Below, in pieces: positions 24,500 to 34,455 of a stretch of 64,000 nt of DNA; position 1 is the stretch's first letter; each line of letters opens with the position of its first letter. The stretch spans positions 3,184,950 to 3,248,949 of the forward strand of contig NZ_CP138920.1 in the NCBI RefSeq assembly GCF_047123815.1. The letters run 5' to 3'. The notes under the pieces are model-generated. The model searched no databases, was not told the origin of the DNA, and saw only the letters and a list, made by a program, of their open reading frames with translations. This DNA is from Maricaulis sp017643475. Lineage in GTDB: Bacteria > Pseudomonadota > Alphaproteobacteria > Caulobacterales > Maricaulaceae. The position numbers and the translations under genes are program-made.

Positions 24500-26650
24500 A
24501 TGGCACCCTACATCGTTGTCTTCGGACCGCTCCTGGCGTCCATCATCGCCGGCCTGTTCGGCAATATCATCGGGCATCGCGTCTCGCAGATCGTCACGAC
24601 CTTCTTTGTCGTGCTCGCTGCAGCGCTGTCCTGGTATCTTTTCTTCGACGTAGCCCTGGGCGGCCATACGGCGACCCTGCATCTGGCGACGTGGATGAGT
24701 GTCGGCAATTTCGATGTCTCCTGGGACATCAAGCTGGACACGCTCTCTGCGACCATGCTGATCGTCGTCAACACGGTCTCCGCGCTCGTGCACATCTATT
24801 CCTGGGGCTATATGTCCCACGACCCGCACCGCGCGCGTTTCTTCTCCTATCTGTCGCTCTTCACCTTCGCCATGCTGATGCTGGTGACCTCCGACAACTT
24901 CCTTCAGCTCTTCTTCGGCTGGGAAGGTGTGGGCCTGGCCTCCTATCTGCTCATCGGTTTCTGGTACAAGAAGAAGTCCGCCAACGACGCCGCCATCAAG
25001 GCCTTCGTCACCAACCGTGTCGGTGATTTCGGCTTTGCCCTGGGTATCATGGCGCTGTTCCACGTCTTCGGATCAGTGGATTTCGACGTCGTTTTCAGCC
25101 ACGTCGCCGACCATTCCGAGACGGTGCTGGCCTTTGCCGGTATGGAGTTCAACGCGATCGAGCTGATCGCCTTCCTCCTGTTCATCGGTGCGATGGGCAA
25201 GTCGGCCCAGTTCTTCCTGCACGTCTGGCTGCCGGACGCAATGGAAGGCCCGACGCCGGTCTCCGCCCTTATCCACGCTGCGACCATGGTCACCGCCGGT
25301 GTCTTCCTGGTCTGCCGTGCTTTCCCGATCTACGAAGCTGCACCGATGGCCTCTGCCATTGTCACGGTGATCGGTGCGACGACGGCGATCTTTGCTGCAA
25401 CGATCGGCCTGGCCCAGAACGACATCAAGCGCGTTGTCGCCTATTCGACCTGTTCCCAGCTTGGTTACATGTTCTTCGCCGCGGGCCTTGGCCTTTACTC
25501 GGCAGCGATGTTTCACCTGTTCACGCACGCTTTCTTCAAGGCGCTCCTGTTCCTTGGATGTGGCGCCGTCATTCACGGCCTGCATGACGAGCAGGACATG
25601 CGCAAGATGGGCGGTCTCTACAAGATGATGCCGATGACCTGGGTGCTGATGCTGATCGGTACGCTGGCGTTGACCGGTGTCGGTATTCCGCCGTTCACCC
25701 TGGGTGGTTGGGAATTCGATGGTATCGGCTTTGCCGGTTTCTACTCGAAGGACATGATCATCGAGGAAGCCTTTATGATGGGCCAGGAAGGAAAGTTCTT
25801 CGGAATGGGTGCTTTCTGGATCGGTATCGGTGCAGCCCTGCTGACCAGCTTCTATTCCTGGCGCCTGATCTTCATGACCTTCCACGGCAAATTCCGTGGC
25901 AAGCAGTCCGACTACGAGCACGCCCACGACAGTGGCTGGGTCATGACCGGCCCGCTGGTCCTGCTGGCGATCGGTGCTGTCTTTGCGGGCGGCCTGTTCA
26001 AGGACAGCTTTGTCGGCAAGGATGCCTTTGCATACTGGGGCGACAGCCTGCCGGCAGGCCCCTATGCCGAGGGCAATTACCCCGAATACGCTGAAGCCTA
26101 TGCGTCGGGTGGTTATGCGGGCGACAGCCATGCGGCTGACGATCACGCAGCGAGCTCCGAGGAGCATGCAGCTGATACCCATGCCGCTCCGGCTCATGCC
26201 GACAACACGCACGCGGATGAAAGCCATGGCGATGAAGGTCATCACGGTCACCATCCGCCGACCTGGGTGTTGTGGATGCCGTTTGGCGTGACCTGGCTTG
26301 GTTTCGGCCTGGCGGTCTGGTTCTACATCGTCAAGGAAGGCATTGGTGCGCGCATCGCTGCCAATGGCGGTCCTGTCCACGCTTTCCTGTCCAACAAATG
26401 GTATTTCGACGAGATCTATCAGTTTGTCTTCGTGAAAGGCTCGAAAGGGCTGGGCGATTTGTTCTGGAAGGTCGGCGATGTACGCATCATCGACGGTTTC
26501 GGACCCAATGGTTTTGCCGCAACGACCATGGCCACGGCACGCCGTATCGCCAAGGCTCAGTCCGGCTTCCTCTATCACTACGCATTCGTCATGCTGATCG
26601 GCGTACTGGGCTTCACGCTCTGGATCGTCGCCGGCGCAGGAGGCAACTAG
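24500..26650 (+). CDS. nuoL: NADH-quinone oxidoreductase subunit L
   Basis: 716 residues; the distal antiporter-like proton-pumping subunit with the long lateral helix. Family motifs: FFGWEGVGLASYLLIGFWY, HVWLPDAMEGPTPVSALIHAATMVTAG (seen as WLPDAMEGPTPVSALIHAA), ACSTCSQLGYMF (YSTCSQLGYMFF). Unusual: residues about 536-584 form a His/Ala/Asp-rich loop with eleven histidines (SHAADDHAASSEEHAADTHA and onward to GHHGHH) before the C-terminal helices. Confidence 0.97.
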   Translation: MAPYIVVFGPLLASIIAGLFGNIIGHRVSQIVTTFFVVLAAALSWYLFFDVALGGHTATLHLATWMSVGNFDVSWDIKLDTLSATMLIVVNTVSALVHIYSWGYMSHDPHRARFFSYLSLFTFAMLMLVTSDNFLQLFFGWEGVGLASYLLIGFWYKKKSANDAAIKAFVTNRVGDFGFALGIMALFHVFGSVDFDVVFSHVADHSETVLAFAGMEFNAIELIAFLLFIGAMGKSAQFFLHVWLPDAMEGPTPVSALIHAATMVTAGVFLVCRAFPIYEAAPMASAIVTVIGATTAIFAATIGLAQNDIKRVVAYSTCSQLGYMFFAAGLGLYSAAMFHLFTHAFFKALLFLGCGAVIHGLHDEQDMRKMGGLYKMMPMTWVLMLIGTLALTGVGIPPFTLGGWEFDGIGFAGFYSKDMIIEEAFMMGQEGKFFGMGAFWIGIGAALLTSFYSWRLIFMTFHGKFRGKQSDYEHAHDSGWVMTGPLVLLAIGAVFAGGLFKDSFVGKDAFAYWGDSLPAGPYAEGNYPEYAEAYASGGYAGDSHAADDHAASSEEHAADTHAAPAHADNTHADESHGDEGHHGHHPPTWVLWMPFGVTWLGFGLAVWFYIVKEGIGARIAANGGPVHAFLSNKWYFDEIYQFVFVKGSKGLGDLFWKVGDVRIIDGFGPNGFAATTMATARRIAKAQSGFLYHYAFVMLIGVLGFTLWIVAGAGGN

Positions 26651-26651
26651 A

Positions 26652-28169
26652 ATGTTCGGCGAGATCGAATCCCTGCTTACCGTTCTCACCTTTGTGCCGA
26701 CGCTCGGCGCGCTGGTGATTGCCTATCTGCGTTTCACGACGCGGGCGGAAAACCAGGACATCACGGATCGCAATTCCCGCGCCGTGGCCCTGTGGACGAC
26801 GCTCATCACCTTTGGCATTTCCTGCCTGATGTTGTGGGAGTTCGACCCGTCGGTCTCCGGCTTCCAGATGATCCACGAGGTCACCTGGCTGGAGCAGATC
26901 GGCCTGGGTTACCGCATGGGTGTTGACGGCATCTCGGTCCTGTTCGTCATGCTGACGACATTCCTGATGCCGATCTGTATCCTGGCGTCCGGTGCGATCA
27001 AGAAACGCGTCGCCGACTACATGATTGCCTTCCTGCTGCTGGAGACGCTGATGATCGGCGTCTTCACGGCACTGGACCTGGTTCTGTTCTACATCTTCTT
27101 CGAAGGTGGCCTGATCCCGATGTTCATCATCATCGGTGTCTGGGGTGGTCAGAACCGTGTCTATGCGGCCTTCAAATTCTTCCTCTACACCCTGTTCGGC
27201 TCGGTGCTGATGTTGGTGGCTATGATCTACATGTTCTTGGATGCAGGTACGACGAACATCATTACGCTGCTCGATCATCCGTTCGACATCGATGTCCAGA
27301 CCTGGCTGTGGCTCGCCTTCTTCGCGTCCTTCGCGGTGAAAATGCCGATGTGGCCGGTGCATACCTGGCTGCCCGACGCGCACGTACAGGCGCCGACGGC
27401 AGGCTCGGTCATCCTGGCCGGCGTGCTGCTGAAAATGGGTGGTTACGGCTTCCTGCGTTTCTCACTGCCGATGTTCCCCAATGCGAGCGATTATTTCGCG
27501 CCGCTGGTCTTTGGCCTGTCGATCATCGCCATCATCTATACCTCGCTGGTGGCGTTCCGGCAGACGGATATCAAGAAACTGATTGCCTATTCGTCAGTTG
27601 CTCACATGGGTTTTGTGACCATGGGCCTGTTCGCCATGAATGACGTCGGCGTTCAGGGCGCGATCTTCCAGATGATCTCCCACGGCTTCATCTCCGGTGC
27701 GCTCTTCCTGTGTGTCGGCGTTATCTATGATCGCATGCACACACGCGAGATTGCCTTCTATGGTGGTCTGGTACACCGCATGCCGGTTTATGCCGCGCTC
27801 TTCGCGCTCTTCACCATGGCCAATGTCGGCTTGCCGGGTACGTCGGGCTTTGTCGGCGAGATCATGACCATGGTCGGCGCCTATCAGGTCAGCTGGTGGA
27901 TCGCTACCGGCGCAGCCGCTGGCGTCATCCTGTCAGCCATGTACATGCTGACCGTCTACCGCAATGTCGTGTTTGGCGAGATGACCAATCCCAAGCTGGA
28001 GACGATCACCGATGTCGATGGCAGGGAATCCGCAATGCTGGGCATTCTTGCCATCGCAACGCTGGTTCTGGGGGTGTCGTCCACACTGATCACCGATATC
28101 ACCGCGGCTTCGGTCGACAATCTGATTTCCAACTACCAAGCGGCCCTTGAAGCCGCAGCAGCCCAGTAA
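26652..28169 (+). CDS. nuoM: NADH-quinone oxidoreductase subunit M
   Basis: 505 residues, about fourteen membrane helices; antiporter-like proton-pumping subunit. Motifs: YYIFFEGGLIPMFIIIGVWGG (seen as FFEGGLIPMFIIIG), FAVKMPMWPVHTWLPDAHVQAPTAGS and AYSSVAHMGFV. Starts 1 bp after the nuoL stop. Confidence 0.98.
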   Translation: MFGEIESLLTVLTFVPTLGALVIAYLRFTTRAENQDITDRNSRAVALWTTLITFGISCLMLWEFDPSVSGFQMIHEVTWLEQIGLGYRMGVDGISVLFVMLTTFLMPICILASGAIKKRVADYMIAFLLLETLMIGVFTALDLVLFYIFFEGGLIPMFIIIGVWGGQNRVYAAFKFFLYTLFGSVLMLVAMIYMFLDAGTTNIITLLDHPFDIDVQTWLWLAFFASFAVKMPMWPVHTWLPDAHVQAPTAGSVILAGVLLKMGGYGFLRFSLPMFPNASDYFAPLVFGLSIIAIIYTSLVAFRQTDIKKLIAYSSVAHMGFVTMGLFAMNDVGVQGAIFQMISHGFISGALFLCVGVIYDRMHTREIAFYGGLVHRMPVYAALFALFTMANVGLPGTSGFVGEIMTMVGAYQVSWWIATGAAAGVILSAMYMLTVYRNVVFGEMTNPKLETITDVDGRESAMLGILAIATLVLGVSSTLITDITAASVDNLISNYQAALEAAAAQ

Positions 28170-28181
28170 GAGGGGCCTGAT

Positions 28182-29624
28182 ATGACAGCGGATCTGCTTT
28201 CCCAGGAATTCTCGCTTCTCCTTCCCGAAGTGCTGCTTGCAGGCGGTGCCATGGTGCTTTTGATGCTCGGCGTCTTCATGGAAGGCGAGCGGGCGACACG
28301 CTTGGTCTACACGCTTTCCATTGCGGCCCTTGTCGGTGCAGCACTTCTGGCGCTGTTCGGCGCGGGCGGTGAGGGCATGGCCTTTGGCGGCGCTTTTGTC
28401 TTTGACCCGCTGGCCAAGTTCTCCAAAGTTGCCATCGTGCTGGTCGCGGCGCTGACCCTGATCCTGGCCCTGCCATACCTGGACAAGGAAAAACTGCTCA
28501 AGATCGAATACCCGATCCTTGCCATCCTGGCGGCCACGGGTATGGGCATGATGGTTTCGGCCAATGACCTGATCTCCATGTATATGGGTATCGAGCTGCA
28601 ATCCCTGGCGCTTTACGTGCTGGCTGCGTTCAACCGCGACAGCCTGCGCGCGTCCGAGGCCGGTCTGAAGTATTTCGTGCTGGGCGCTCTGTCCTCCGGT
28701 CTGCTGCTTTACGGCTCGTCACTGATCTACGGTTTCACGGGCGCTACAGGTTTCGAGGAAATCGCCCAGGCGGTTGCCGCAGGGCCGTCGGTTGGTCTGA
28801 CCTTTGGTCTTGTCTTTGTCATCTGTGGTCTGGCCTTCAAGGTCTCTGCCGCACCGTTCCACATGTGGACACCGGATGTTTACGAAGGCGCGCCGACCCC
28901 GGTCACGGCCTTCTTTGCGACTGCACCCAAGTTTGCCGCCATCGTCCTTCTGGCCCGTATCCTGGTTGAGCCGTTTGGCGGCATGATTGACCAGTGGCGT
29001 GACGTCGTCTGGATGATTGCGGCCTTGTCCATGGGTATCGGTGCCTTTGGCGCTCTGACCCAGACCAATATCAAGCGTCTGTTGGCCTATTCCTCGATCT
29101 CGAACATGGGTTATGCCCTGGTCGCGATTGCGTCGGGTACGAATACAGGCCTGTGGGCGCTGCTCGTTTTCATGTCGCTCTACATGGTGGGCGTGGTTGG
29201 TGCCTTTGGTGCTGTCCTTTCCATGCGCACCAAGGAAGGCATGGTCGAGAACATTTCTGACCTCGCCGGTCTCGCCCAGCGCAATCCGGGGCTTTCCTGG
29301 TCCATTACAGCGTTGATGTTCTCGATCGGTGGTCTGCCCTTCATGGTCGGCTTCTTCGGCAAGTTCTTCGTGATCTATTCCGCCGTTGATGCAGGCCTGA
29401 TCTACCTCTCGATCTTGGCAGTCCTCTTCTCTGTCGTTTCCGCGGCCTACTATCTGCGGATCGTCAAGGTGATGTGGTTCGACAGCTCCGACGTCGAGTT
29501 CGTGCCATCCTCCATGAGTGTCTACTGGGTGACGCGTGCGGCTGGTCTGGCGACCGTGCTCTTGCTGCCGGCCCTGGGCTGGCTGGTGCACCGCGCCTTC
29601 AGCGTCGGACTGGCGACGCTCTAG
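28182..29624 (+). CDS. nuoN: NADH-quinone oxidoreductase subunit N
   Basis: 480 residues; last of the 14 complex I subunits and third antiporter-like subunit. Motifs: YMGIELQSLALYVLAAF, KVSAAPFHMWTPDVYEGAPTPVTAFFA (seen as AAPFHMWTPDVYEGAPTPVT) and LLAYSSISNMGYAL. The next gene, birA, begins one base after its stop, extending the transcript. Confidence 0.98.
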   Translation: MTADLLSQEFSLLLPEVLLAGGAMVLLMLGVFMEGERATRLVYTLSIAALVGAALLALFGAGGEGMAFGGAFVFDPLAKFSKVAIVLVAALTLILALPYLDKEKLLKIEYPILAILAATGMGMMVSANDLISMYMGIELQSLALYVLAAFNRDSLRASEAGLKYFVLGALSSGLLLYGSSLIYGFTGATGFEEIAQAVAAGPSVGLTFGLVFVICGLAFKVSAAPFHMWTPDVYEGAPTPVTAFFATAPKFAAIVLLARILVEPFGGMIDQWRDVVWMIAALSMGIGAFGALTQTNIKRLLAYSSISNMGYALVAIASGTNTGLWALLVFMSLYMVGVVGAFGAVLSMRTKEGMVENISDLAGLAQRNPGLSWSITALMFSIGGLPFMVGFFGKFFVIYSAVDAGLIYLSILAVLFSVVSAAYYLRIVKVMWFDSSDVEFVPSSMSVYWVTRAAGLATVLLLPALGWLVHRAFSVGLATL

Positions 29625-29625
29625 C

Positions 29626-30366
29626 TTGAGTGGACTTGCCACCCGGCTGGAATGGCTGGACGAGACATCGTCGACTAACACACTGGCGCGCGAGCGTGCC
29701 GAGGCGGGTGAACGCGGTCCCCTGTGGATCGCCGCCCGCCGCCAGACCGCGGGGCGAGGGCGACGCGGTCGTTCCTGGTCCGGGCTGGACGGAAACCTCT
29801 TCACCACGGGCCTTTACACGCTGTCGGACGATCCACAACGCGCGGCCCAGCTGTCCTTTGTGGCAGCACTGGCAGTTGGCGATCTGTGTGACGCGGCTGG
29901 GGTTCCGTTTGAGCTCACCCGGCTGAAATGGCCCAATGACGTTCTGATCAACGGCGAGAAACTGGCCGGTATCCTGCTGGAGAGCGGCAAGGCGCCAGGC
30001 GGTGGTCTCTGGCTGGCCGTCGGTATTGGTATCAATATCGCCGTAGCTCCCGAAAACGTCGAGCGGCCGGCGACCAGTCTGGCAAGTCTCGGCGCGGATA
30101 TGAATCGCGAGCGGGCGCTTGATATTCTCTCCCGCGCTTTCGACAAGTATTTCGCGCTCTGGTTCCGGGATGGATTTGGTCCGATCCGGGATCGCTGGCT
30201 GGTGCGTGCCTTCGGGCTGGGCGATCGCTGTCAGGCGCGGCTGAATGACGAGACCGTGACTGGTATCTTTGCCGATCTTGGTCCTGATGGATCATTGCGC
30301 CTCGACTTGGCGCGCGGAGAGCGGAGATTTATCTCTGCCGGTGAAGTCTTTTTCCCGGACAGCTGA
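29626..30366 (+). CDS. birA: Biotin--[acetyl-CoA-carboxylase] ligase, monofunctional
   Basis: 246 residues. BirA activates biotin with ATP and attaches it to the carboxylase carrier protein. Motifs: SSTNTLARE (about residues 16-24), biotinyl-AMP loop GRGRRGRSW, LKWPNDVLI and KLAGILLE. No N-terminal helix-turn-helix, so it is not a biotin repressor. The only in-frame start compatible with the SSTN motif is TTG 29626, one base after the nuoN stop, implying translational coupling; this start is inferred. Location downstream of nuoN and upstream of coaX is common in this group. Confidence 0.93.
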   Translation: MSGLATRLEWLDETSSTNTLARERAEAGERGPLWIAARRQTAGRGRRGRSWSGLDGNLFTTGLYTLSDDPQRAAQLSFVAALAVGDLCDAAGVPFELTRLKWPNDVLINGEKLAGILLESGKAPGGGLWLAVGIGINIAVAPENVERPATSLASLGADMNRERALDILSRAFDKYFALWFRDGFGPIRDRWLVRAFGLGDRCQARLNDETVTGIFADLGPDGSLRLDLARGERRFISAGEVFFPDS

Positions 30367-30392
30367 TCCGGGGCGGGATGAAAGGATGAGGC

Positions 30393-31169
30393 ATGCTGCT
30401 GGTTATCGATTGCGGTAATACCAACACGCTGTTTGCCATTCATGATGGCGAGGACTGGAAAGCGCACTGGCGCGCCGGAACGGATTCAACGCGAACGGCC
30501 GATGAGCATGCCGTTTGGCTGTCGCAATTGATGGCCCTGCAGGGCTTCAAGCTGTCGGATGTCCATGCGTGCGTAATCTCCACTGTGGTGCCCCAGGCGC
30601 TGTTTAACCTGCGCAATCTCTCCCGCCGCTATTTCGATTGCGAGCCGATGATTGTCGGCGAGAGCGGGATCAATCTGGATATCGAGGTGCGACTCGAGCG
30701 TCCCCAGGACGCCGGTGCCGACCGCCTGGTCAATGCGCTGGGCGCCCGCGCCAAGTATTCCGGCGCCATGATCATCATCGATAGCGGCACGGCGACGACC
30801 TTCGACGTGATCTCCCATGACGGTGCATTCGAGGGAGGCATCATCGCCCCGGGGATCAACCTGTCGATGCAGGCGCTGCACGCGGCTGCAGCGAAACTGC
30901 CCCGCGTGGCCATTGCCAAGCCACAACGCGTGATGGGGCGGGATACGGTCTCGGCCATGCAGTCCGGCGTGTTCTGGGGCTATATCGACCTGATTGACGG
31001 GCTGGTGGAAAGGCTCAAGTCGGAGTACGCACAGCCCATGACGGTGATCGCCACGGGTGGTGTCGTCAGCCTGTTCGATGGGGCTTCGCGCACGATCGAA
31101 CATTACGACCCCGACCTGACCATCCGGGGATTGCTTGAAGTCTGGAAACTGAACGGGGGCGCCGCGTGA
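30393..31169 (+). CDS. coaX: Type III pantothenate kinase
   Basis: 258 residues; ASKHA-fold kinase that phosphorylates pantothenate, the first step of CoA synthesis. Phosphate-binding motif DCGNTNTLFA is at residues 6-15. GADRLVNALGA, IDSGTATTFDVI and GGIIAPGINLS follow in the family order. Its stop overlaps the GTG of the RNase J gene by 3 bp. Confidence 0.97.
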   Translation: MLLVIDCGNTNTLFAIHDGEDWKAHWRAGTDSTRTADEHAVWLSQLMALQGFKLSDVHACVISTVVPQALFNLRNLSRRYFDCEPMIVGESGINLDIEVRLERPQDAGADRLVNALGARAKYSGAMIIIDSGTATTFDVISHDGAFEGGIIAPGINLSMQALHAAAAKLPRVAIAKPQRVMGRDTVSAMQSGVFWGYIDLIDGLVERLKSEYAQPMTVIATGGVVSLFDGASRTIEHYDPDLTIRGLLEVWKLNGGAA

Positions 31170-32833
31170 GCGACAGCGTCTATTTCCTGCCGCTCGGCGG
31201 GTCTGATGAAATCGGAATGAATCTCAACCTCTACGGCTATGGCCCGGAGGAAAAACGCAAATGGGTGATCGTCGATTGCGGCGTGACCTTTGGCGATTTG
31301 TCGACGCCCGGCGTCGACCTGATCATGCCCGATCCGATCTTCATCGAGGAACGTGCCGACGACCTGGTCGGCATGGTGCTGACGCATGCGCACGAGGACC
31401 ATATGGGCGCTGTGGCGCAATTGTGGAAACGCCTGCGCTGTCCGATCTATGCAACGCCGTTCACCGCCTATCTGGTACGCGACCGCCTCGCCGAACATGG
31501 CCTGCTGGACGAGGTCGAGCTGCACGAGATCAGCCTCGACAGCCGGTTCGAGCTGGGCCCGTTTGATATCCAGCTGGTCACGCTGACCCACTCCATCCCG
31601 GAACCCAATGGCCTCGCCATCCGGACGCCGGCAGGTCTGATCCTGCATACCGGTGACTGGAAGATCGATCCCGATCCGCTGATCGGTGAGGAAACCGACA
31701 GCGCGGCGCTGGAAGCTATGGGCGAGGAGGGCGTCCTCGCCATGGTGTGTGACAGCACCAATGTCTTCTCGGCCGGTGAAAGCGGCTCCGAAGCCGGGGT
31801 CAAGGACGCACTGATCGAAGTCGTCGGCGAGCTCAAGGGCAAGGTCGCCATTGCCGCCTTTGCTTCCAATGTTGCCCGCCTGCAATCGGCCATCGAGGCC
31901 GCCGAGGCCAATGGCCGACGCGTCTGCCTGGTTGGTCGCTCCATGCACCGCATGACGTCTGCGGCCAAGTCGGTCGGCCTGTTGCAACACGTCCAGGACT
32001 TCGTGACCGAGGAAGAGGCGGGCTTTTTCCCGGAAGACAAGATCCTCTATCTCTGCACGGGTTCCCAGGGTGAGCCCCGCGCGGCGCTGTCGCGCATTGC
32101 CGACGGCAATCATCGCAATGTGACACTGGGGCCCGGCAGTACCGTCATTTTCTCCAGCCGCGTTATTCCGGGCAATGAGCTGGGGATCTTCAATCTCCAG
32201 AACCAGCTGGCCGAACGCGGTGTGCATATCATCACCGAGAAGGACCGCCCGATCCATGTGTCCGGCCATCCCTGCCGGGACGAGCTGGCGCAGATGTATG
32301 CCTGGGCCAAGCCGAAAGTGGCGATCCCGGTGCATGGCGAACGGCGCCATCTGCTCGAACACGCCGATTTCGCCAAGTCCCTCCAGGTTCCCCATGCCAT
32401 CACGGTACGCAATGGCGACATGGTCGAGCTGAGCTCGGATGGCAGTGGCGCCGTTGTTGACGAGGTTCCCGCCGGGCGTCTGCACCTTGATGGCAAGTTC
32501 CTGACGCCGGACAATGCCAATTCCATGCGCGAACGCCGCCGTCTGTCTTTTGCCGGCATGATCGCGGTCTCGCTGGCCGTGGACGAGAAGGGCCGGCTGG
32601 TAGGCGGTCCGGACGTGCGGGCCTCCGGTGTGGCGGAAGATCACCGCACCCCGATCGAGGCCATTCTCGACCAGCTCGAGGAAGTTGCTGAACAGCGCTT
32701 TGACAGCCTGGGCCGCCGGACCCGCAAGGATCCCGACGCGATCGAGGAAGAAATCCGCCTGGCCGTGCGCCGTGAAATCAATGCCATCTGGGGCAAGAAG
32801 CCACAGGTCGAAGTGATGGTTCTGCCCGTATAA
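31166..32833 (+). CDS. rnj: Ribonuclease J
   Basis: 555 residues, GTG start overlapping coaX. Metallo-beta-lactamase/beta-CASP nuclease with 5'-3' exo- and endonuclease activity in RNA decay and rRNA maturation. The zinc motif LTHAHEDHMGAV gives His74, His76, Asp78 and His79. Further parts are HTGDWKID, the beta-CASP FASNVARLQSAIEAA, CTGSQGEPRAALSRIA and a C-terminal HVSGHPCRDELAQMY. Length matches alphaproteobacterial RNase J. Confidence 0.96.
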   Translation: MSDSVYFLPLGGSDEIGMNLNLYGYGPEEKRKWVIVDCGVTFGDLSTPGVDLIMPDPIFIEERADDLVGMVLTHAHEDHMGAVAQLWKRLRCPIYATPFTAYLVRDRLAEHGLLDEVELHEISLDSRFELGPFDIQLVTLTHSIPEPNGLAIRTPAGLILHTGDWKIDPDPLIGEETDSAALEAMGEEGVLAMVCDSTNVFSAGESGSEAGVKDALIEVVGELKGKVAIAAFASNVARLQSAIEAAEANGRRVCLVGRSMHRMTSAAKSVGLLQHVQDFVTEEEAGFFPEDKILYLCTGSQGEPRAALSRIADGNHRNVTLGPGSTVIFSSRVIPGNELGIFNLQNQLAERGVHIITEKDRPIHVSGHPCRDELAQMYAWAKPKVAIPVHGERRHLLEHADFAKSLQVPHAITVRNGDMVELSSDGSGAVVDEVPAGRLHLDGKFLTPDNANSMRERRRLSFAGMIAVSLAVDEKGRLVGGPDVRASGVAEDHRTPIEAILDQLEEVAEQRFDSLGRRTRKDPDAIEEEIRLAVRREINAIWGKKPQVEVMVLPV

Positions 32834-32857
32834 GGCGGCAAAGAAGGAGAGTTTTGG

Positions 32858-33274
32858 ATGAAGATCGGACGTCTCAACCATGTCGGTGTCGCAGTTCCGG
32901 ACATCGAGGCCGCCAAACAGACCTATGCCGAGCTCTATGGTGCCACCGATGCCACCGAGACCAAGGACTTCCCGCAGCTGGGTGTTCGGGTCGCCTTTGT
33001 GCATCTGGACAATTCCGAGATTGAGCTGTTGTCACCGCTGGGTGATGACAGTCCGGTGCACAAATTCCTCGAACGCAATCCCAAGGGCGGCCAGCACCAT
33101 TTGTGTTTTGAGGTCAAGGACATCATCGAGGCGCGTGATGCGATGGTTGAGCGCGGCGCGACGGTATTGGGCACTGGTGAACCCTATCTGGGCGCGCACG
33201 GCGTGCCGGTGATTTTCATCCACCCGAAAAACTCCAACGGCCAGCTGATCGAACTGATGCAGGAGCCGTCCTGA
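32858..33274 (+). CDS. mce: Methylmalonyl-CoA epimerase
   Basis: 138 residues; VOC-fold enzyme interconverting (2R)- and (2S)-methylmalonyl-CoA in propionate metabolism. Signature: LNHVGVAVPDIEAAKQTYAELYGA (seen as NHVGVAVPDIEAA), QHHLCFEV and VFIHPKNSNGQLIELMQ, with metal ligands His8, His in HHLCFEV and Glu in LIEL. The stop overlaps the next ATG by one base. Confidence 0.95.
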   Translation: MKIGRLNHVGVAVPDIEAAKQTYAELYGATDATETKDFPQLGVRVAFVHLDNSEIELLSPLGDDSPVHKFLERNPKGGQHHLCFEVKDIIEARDAMVERGATVLGTGEPYLGAHGVPVIFIHPKNSNGQLIELMQEPS

Positions 33275-33618
33275 TGAACCGCTATCTCCAGATCGCCCCC
33301 GTCGTCATCGCCGGCCTTTTGTGGCTGTCGCGGATTTTCCTGCGTGATGGCGGTGTGGGCCTGGTCAACGGGCTGGTGGTCTTCCTGATCAGCTGGTGGC
33401 TGATCCTGTTCATGACCCTGCCGGTCGGCGTGCGCTCGCAACAGGAAAACGGTGATATCCAGGAAGGTTCCGAGCCGGGTGCGCCTGTCACGCCGATGCT
33501 GGCCAAGAAGGCCTGGTGGACCACGGTCATCACCTCGATCGTCTGGATCATCTATTTCGCCATCGCCGAAAGCGGTGTGATCAATGAATTCCTGCCGCGC
33601 GATGGTAGCTGGGGGTAG
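33274..33618 (+). CDS. DUF1467 family membrane protein
   Basis: 114 residues with two or three hydrophobic segments: QIAPVVIAGLLWLSRIFL, GLVVFLISWWLILFMTLPVGVRSQ and WWTTVITSIVWIIYFAIAES. FMTLPVGVRSQ.E and PGAPVTP.LAKK are the hallmark of alphaproteobacterial DUF1467, regularly found between mce and proS. Function unknown. Confidence 0.92.
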   Translation: MNRYLQIAPVVIAGLLWLSRIFLRDGGVGLVNGLVVFLISWWLILFMTLPVGVRSQQENGDIQEGSEPGAPVTPMLAKKAWWTTVITSIVWIIYFAIAESGVINEFLPRDGSWG

Positions 33619-33621
33619 GGC

Positions 33622-34113
33622 ATGATCCTGCTCGCCCTCATACTCAATCTCGGACTGGCGGAAGGTCAGGCGGTCAATTCCCGGCCTGGCGTACTCATCT
33701 GGGCGGACCTGTCCGGCGAAACGCCCGTGATCGAGGCTTATGGCGAGCGCACCTATTTTGAAAGCGATGTGACCACCGCGCCCGGATCGCACCAGTTGTG
33801 GACCTTCTATAGCTGCCGTCAGCGCGAGATGGGCCGGACCCGGGTCTGGGACCCGCGCTGGGTCGGCGGCGGCCATGCCTTTGTCGGTGAAAATGGCGAG
33901 CTGGGTGAACGTATCCCGGGCCGGCTCGATGACCGGCCGGTCGAAGGCGAGGCCATTGCTCCGCGCGGAGCGGCCTATTTCACCATCAGCCTGGATGTGT
34001 CAGAGGCGCATCCCGAAGGCGCCGTGCTTGGGCCCTTTGCACTCCCACTCGAGGTCTTTCCCTGTGCCGGTCTGCCGACACCGGACTTCCAGCCCGGCCC
34101 GAAACGGAATTAG
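33622..34113 (+). CDS. Hypothetical secreted protein (intact copy of duplicated gene)
   Basis: 163 residues. Residues 1-15 (MILLALILNLGLAEG) look like a short signal peptide. The rest is soluble, with two cysteines (FYSCRQRE and FPCAGLP) that could form a periplasmic disulfide. Not recognised. Its last 231 bases (from 33883) are repeated nearly unchanged at 36400-36630, where the front half is missing. It is separated from the downstream isomerase-like gene by 3 bp and so likely co-expressed with it. Confidence 0.75.
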   Translation: MILLALILNLGLAEGQAVNSRPGVLIWADLSGETPVIEAYGERTYFESDVTTAPGSHQLWTFYSCRQREMGRTRVWDPRWVGGGHAFVGENGELGERIPGRLDDRPVEGEAIAPRGAAYFTISLDVSEAHPEGAVLGPFALPLEVFPCAGLPTPDFQPGPKRN

Positions 34114-34455
34114 GACATGCCCCACGCCATAGTGGAGTTTTCCCCGCTCAGCGAGATCGGTATCAGCGAAGCCGATCTTCTCGACGCCGTCTTTGACGGC
34201 ATGCAGGCCAGCGGGCTGTTCGGCACCGAAGACATCAAGGTCCGCTCCCACCCGGCCTCGATGACCCGCAATGGCTCGGACAATTTCTCCTTCGTCCACA
34301 TCCAGCTCCGCATCATGCCCGGCCGCACGGTCGAACAGAAAGCCGATCTGAGCGAACGGGTGAGGGCGAATGTGTGCGCGATGTCAGGGCAAGCGCGGTC
34401 CACGAGCGTGGAGGTGGTGGACATCGACCGCGCGGTTTATGCGAAGACGGTGGTC
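33883..34455 (+). repeat. 573-bp duplicated block, copy 1
   Basis: Colinear with 36400-36972 at a constant offset of 2517 bp and no indels. It covers the 3' part of the secreted-protein gene and the isomerase coding region up to the VV before its stop. Differences are mostly synonymous (for example GCC/GCT and GAG/GAA). Confidence 0.9.

Noticed and set aside
31103..33004. 633-codon minus-strand frame opposite rnj
   Set aside because: Shadow of RNase J and mce; spans gene boundaries with no signal of its own.
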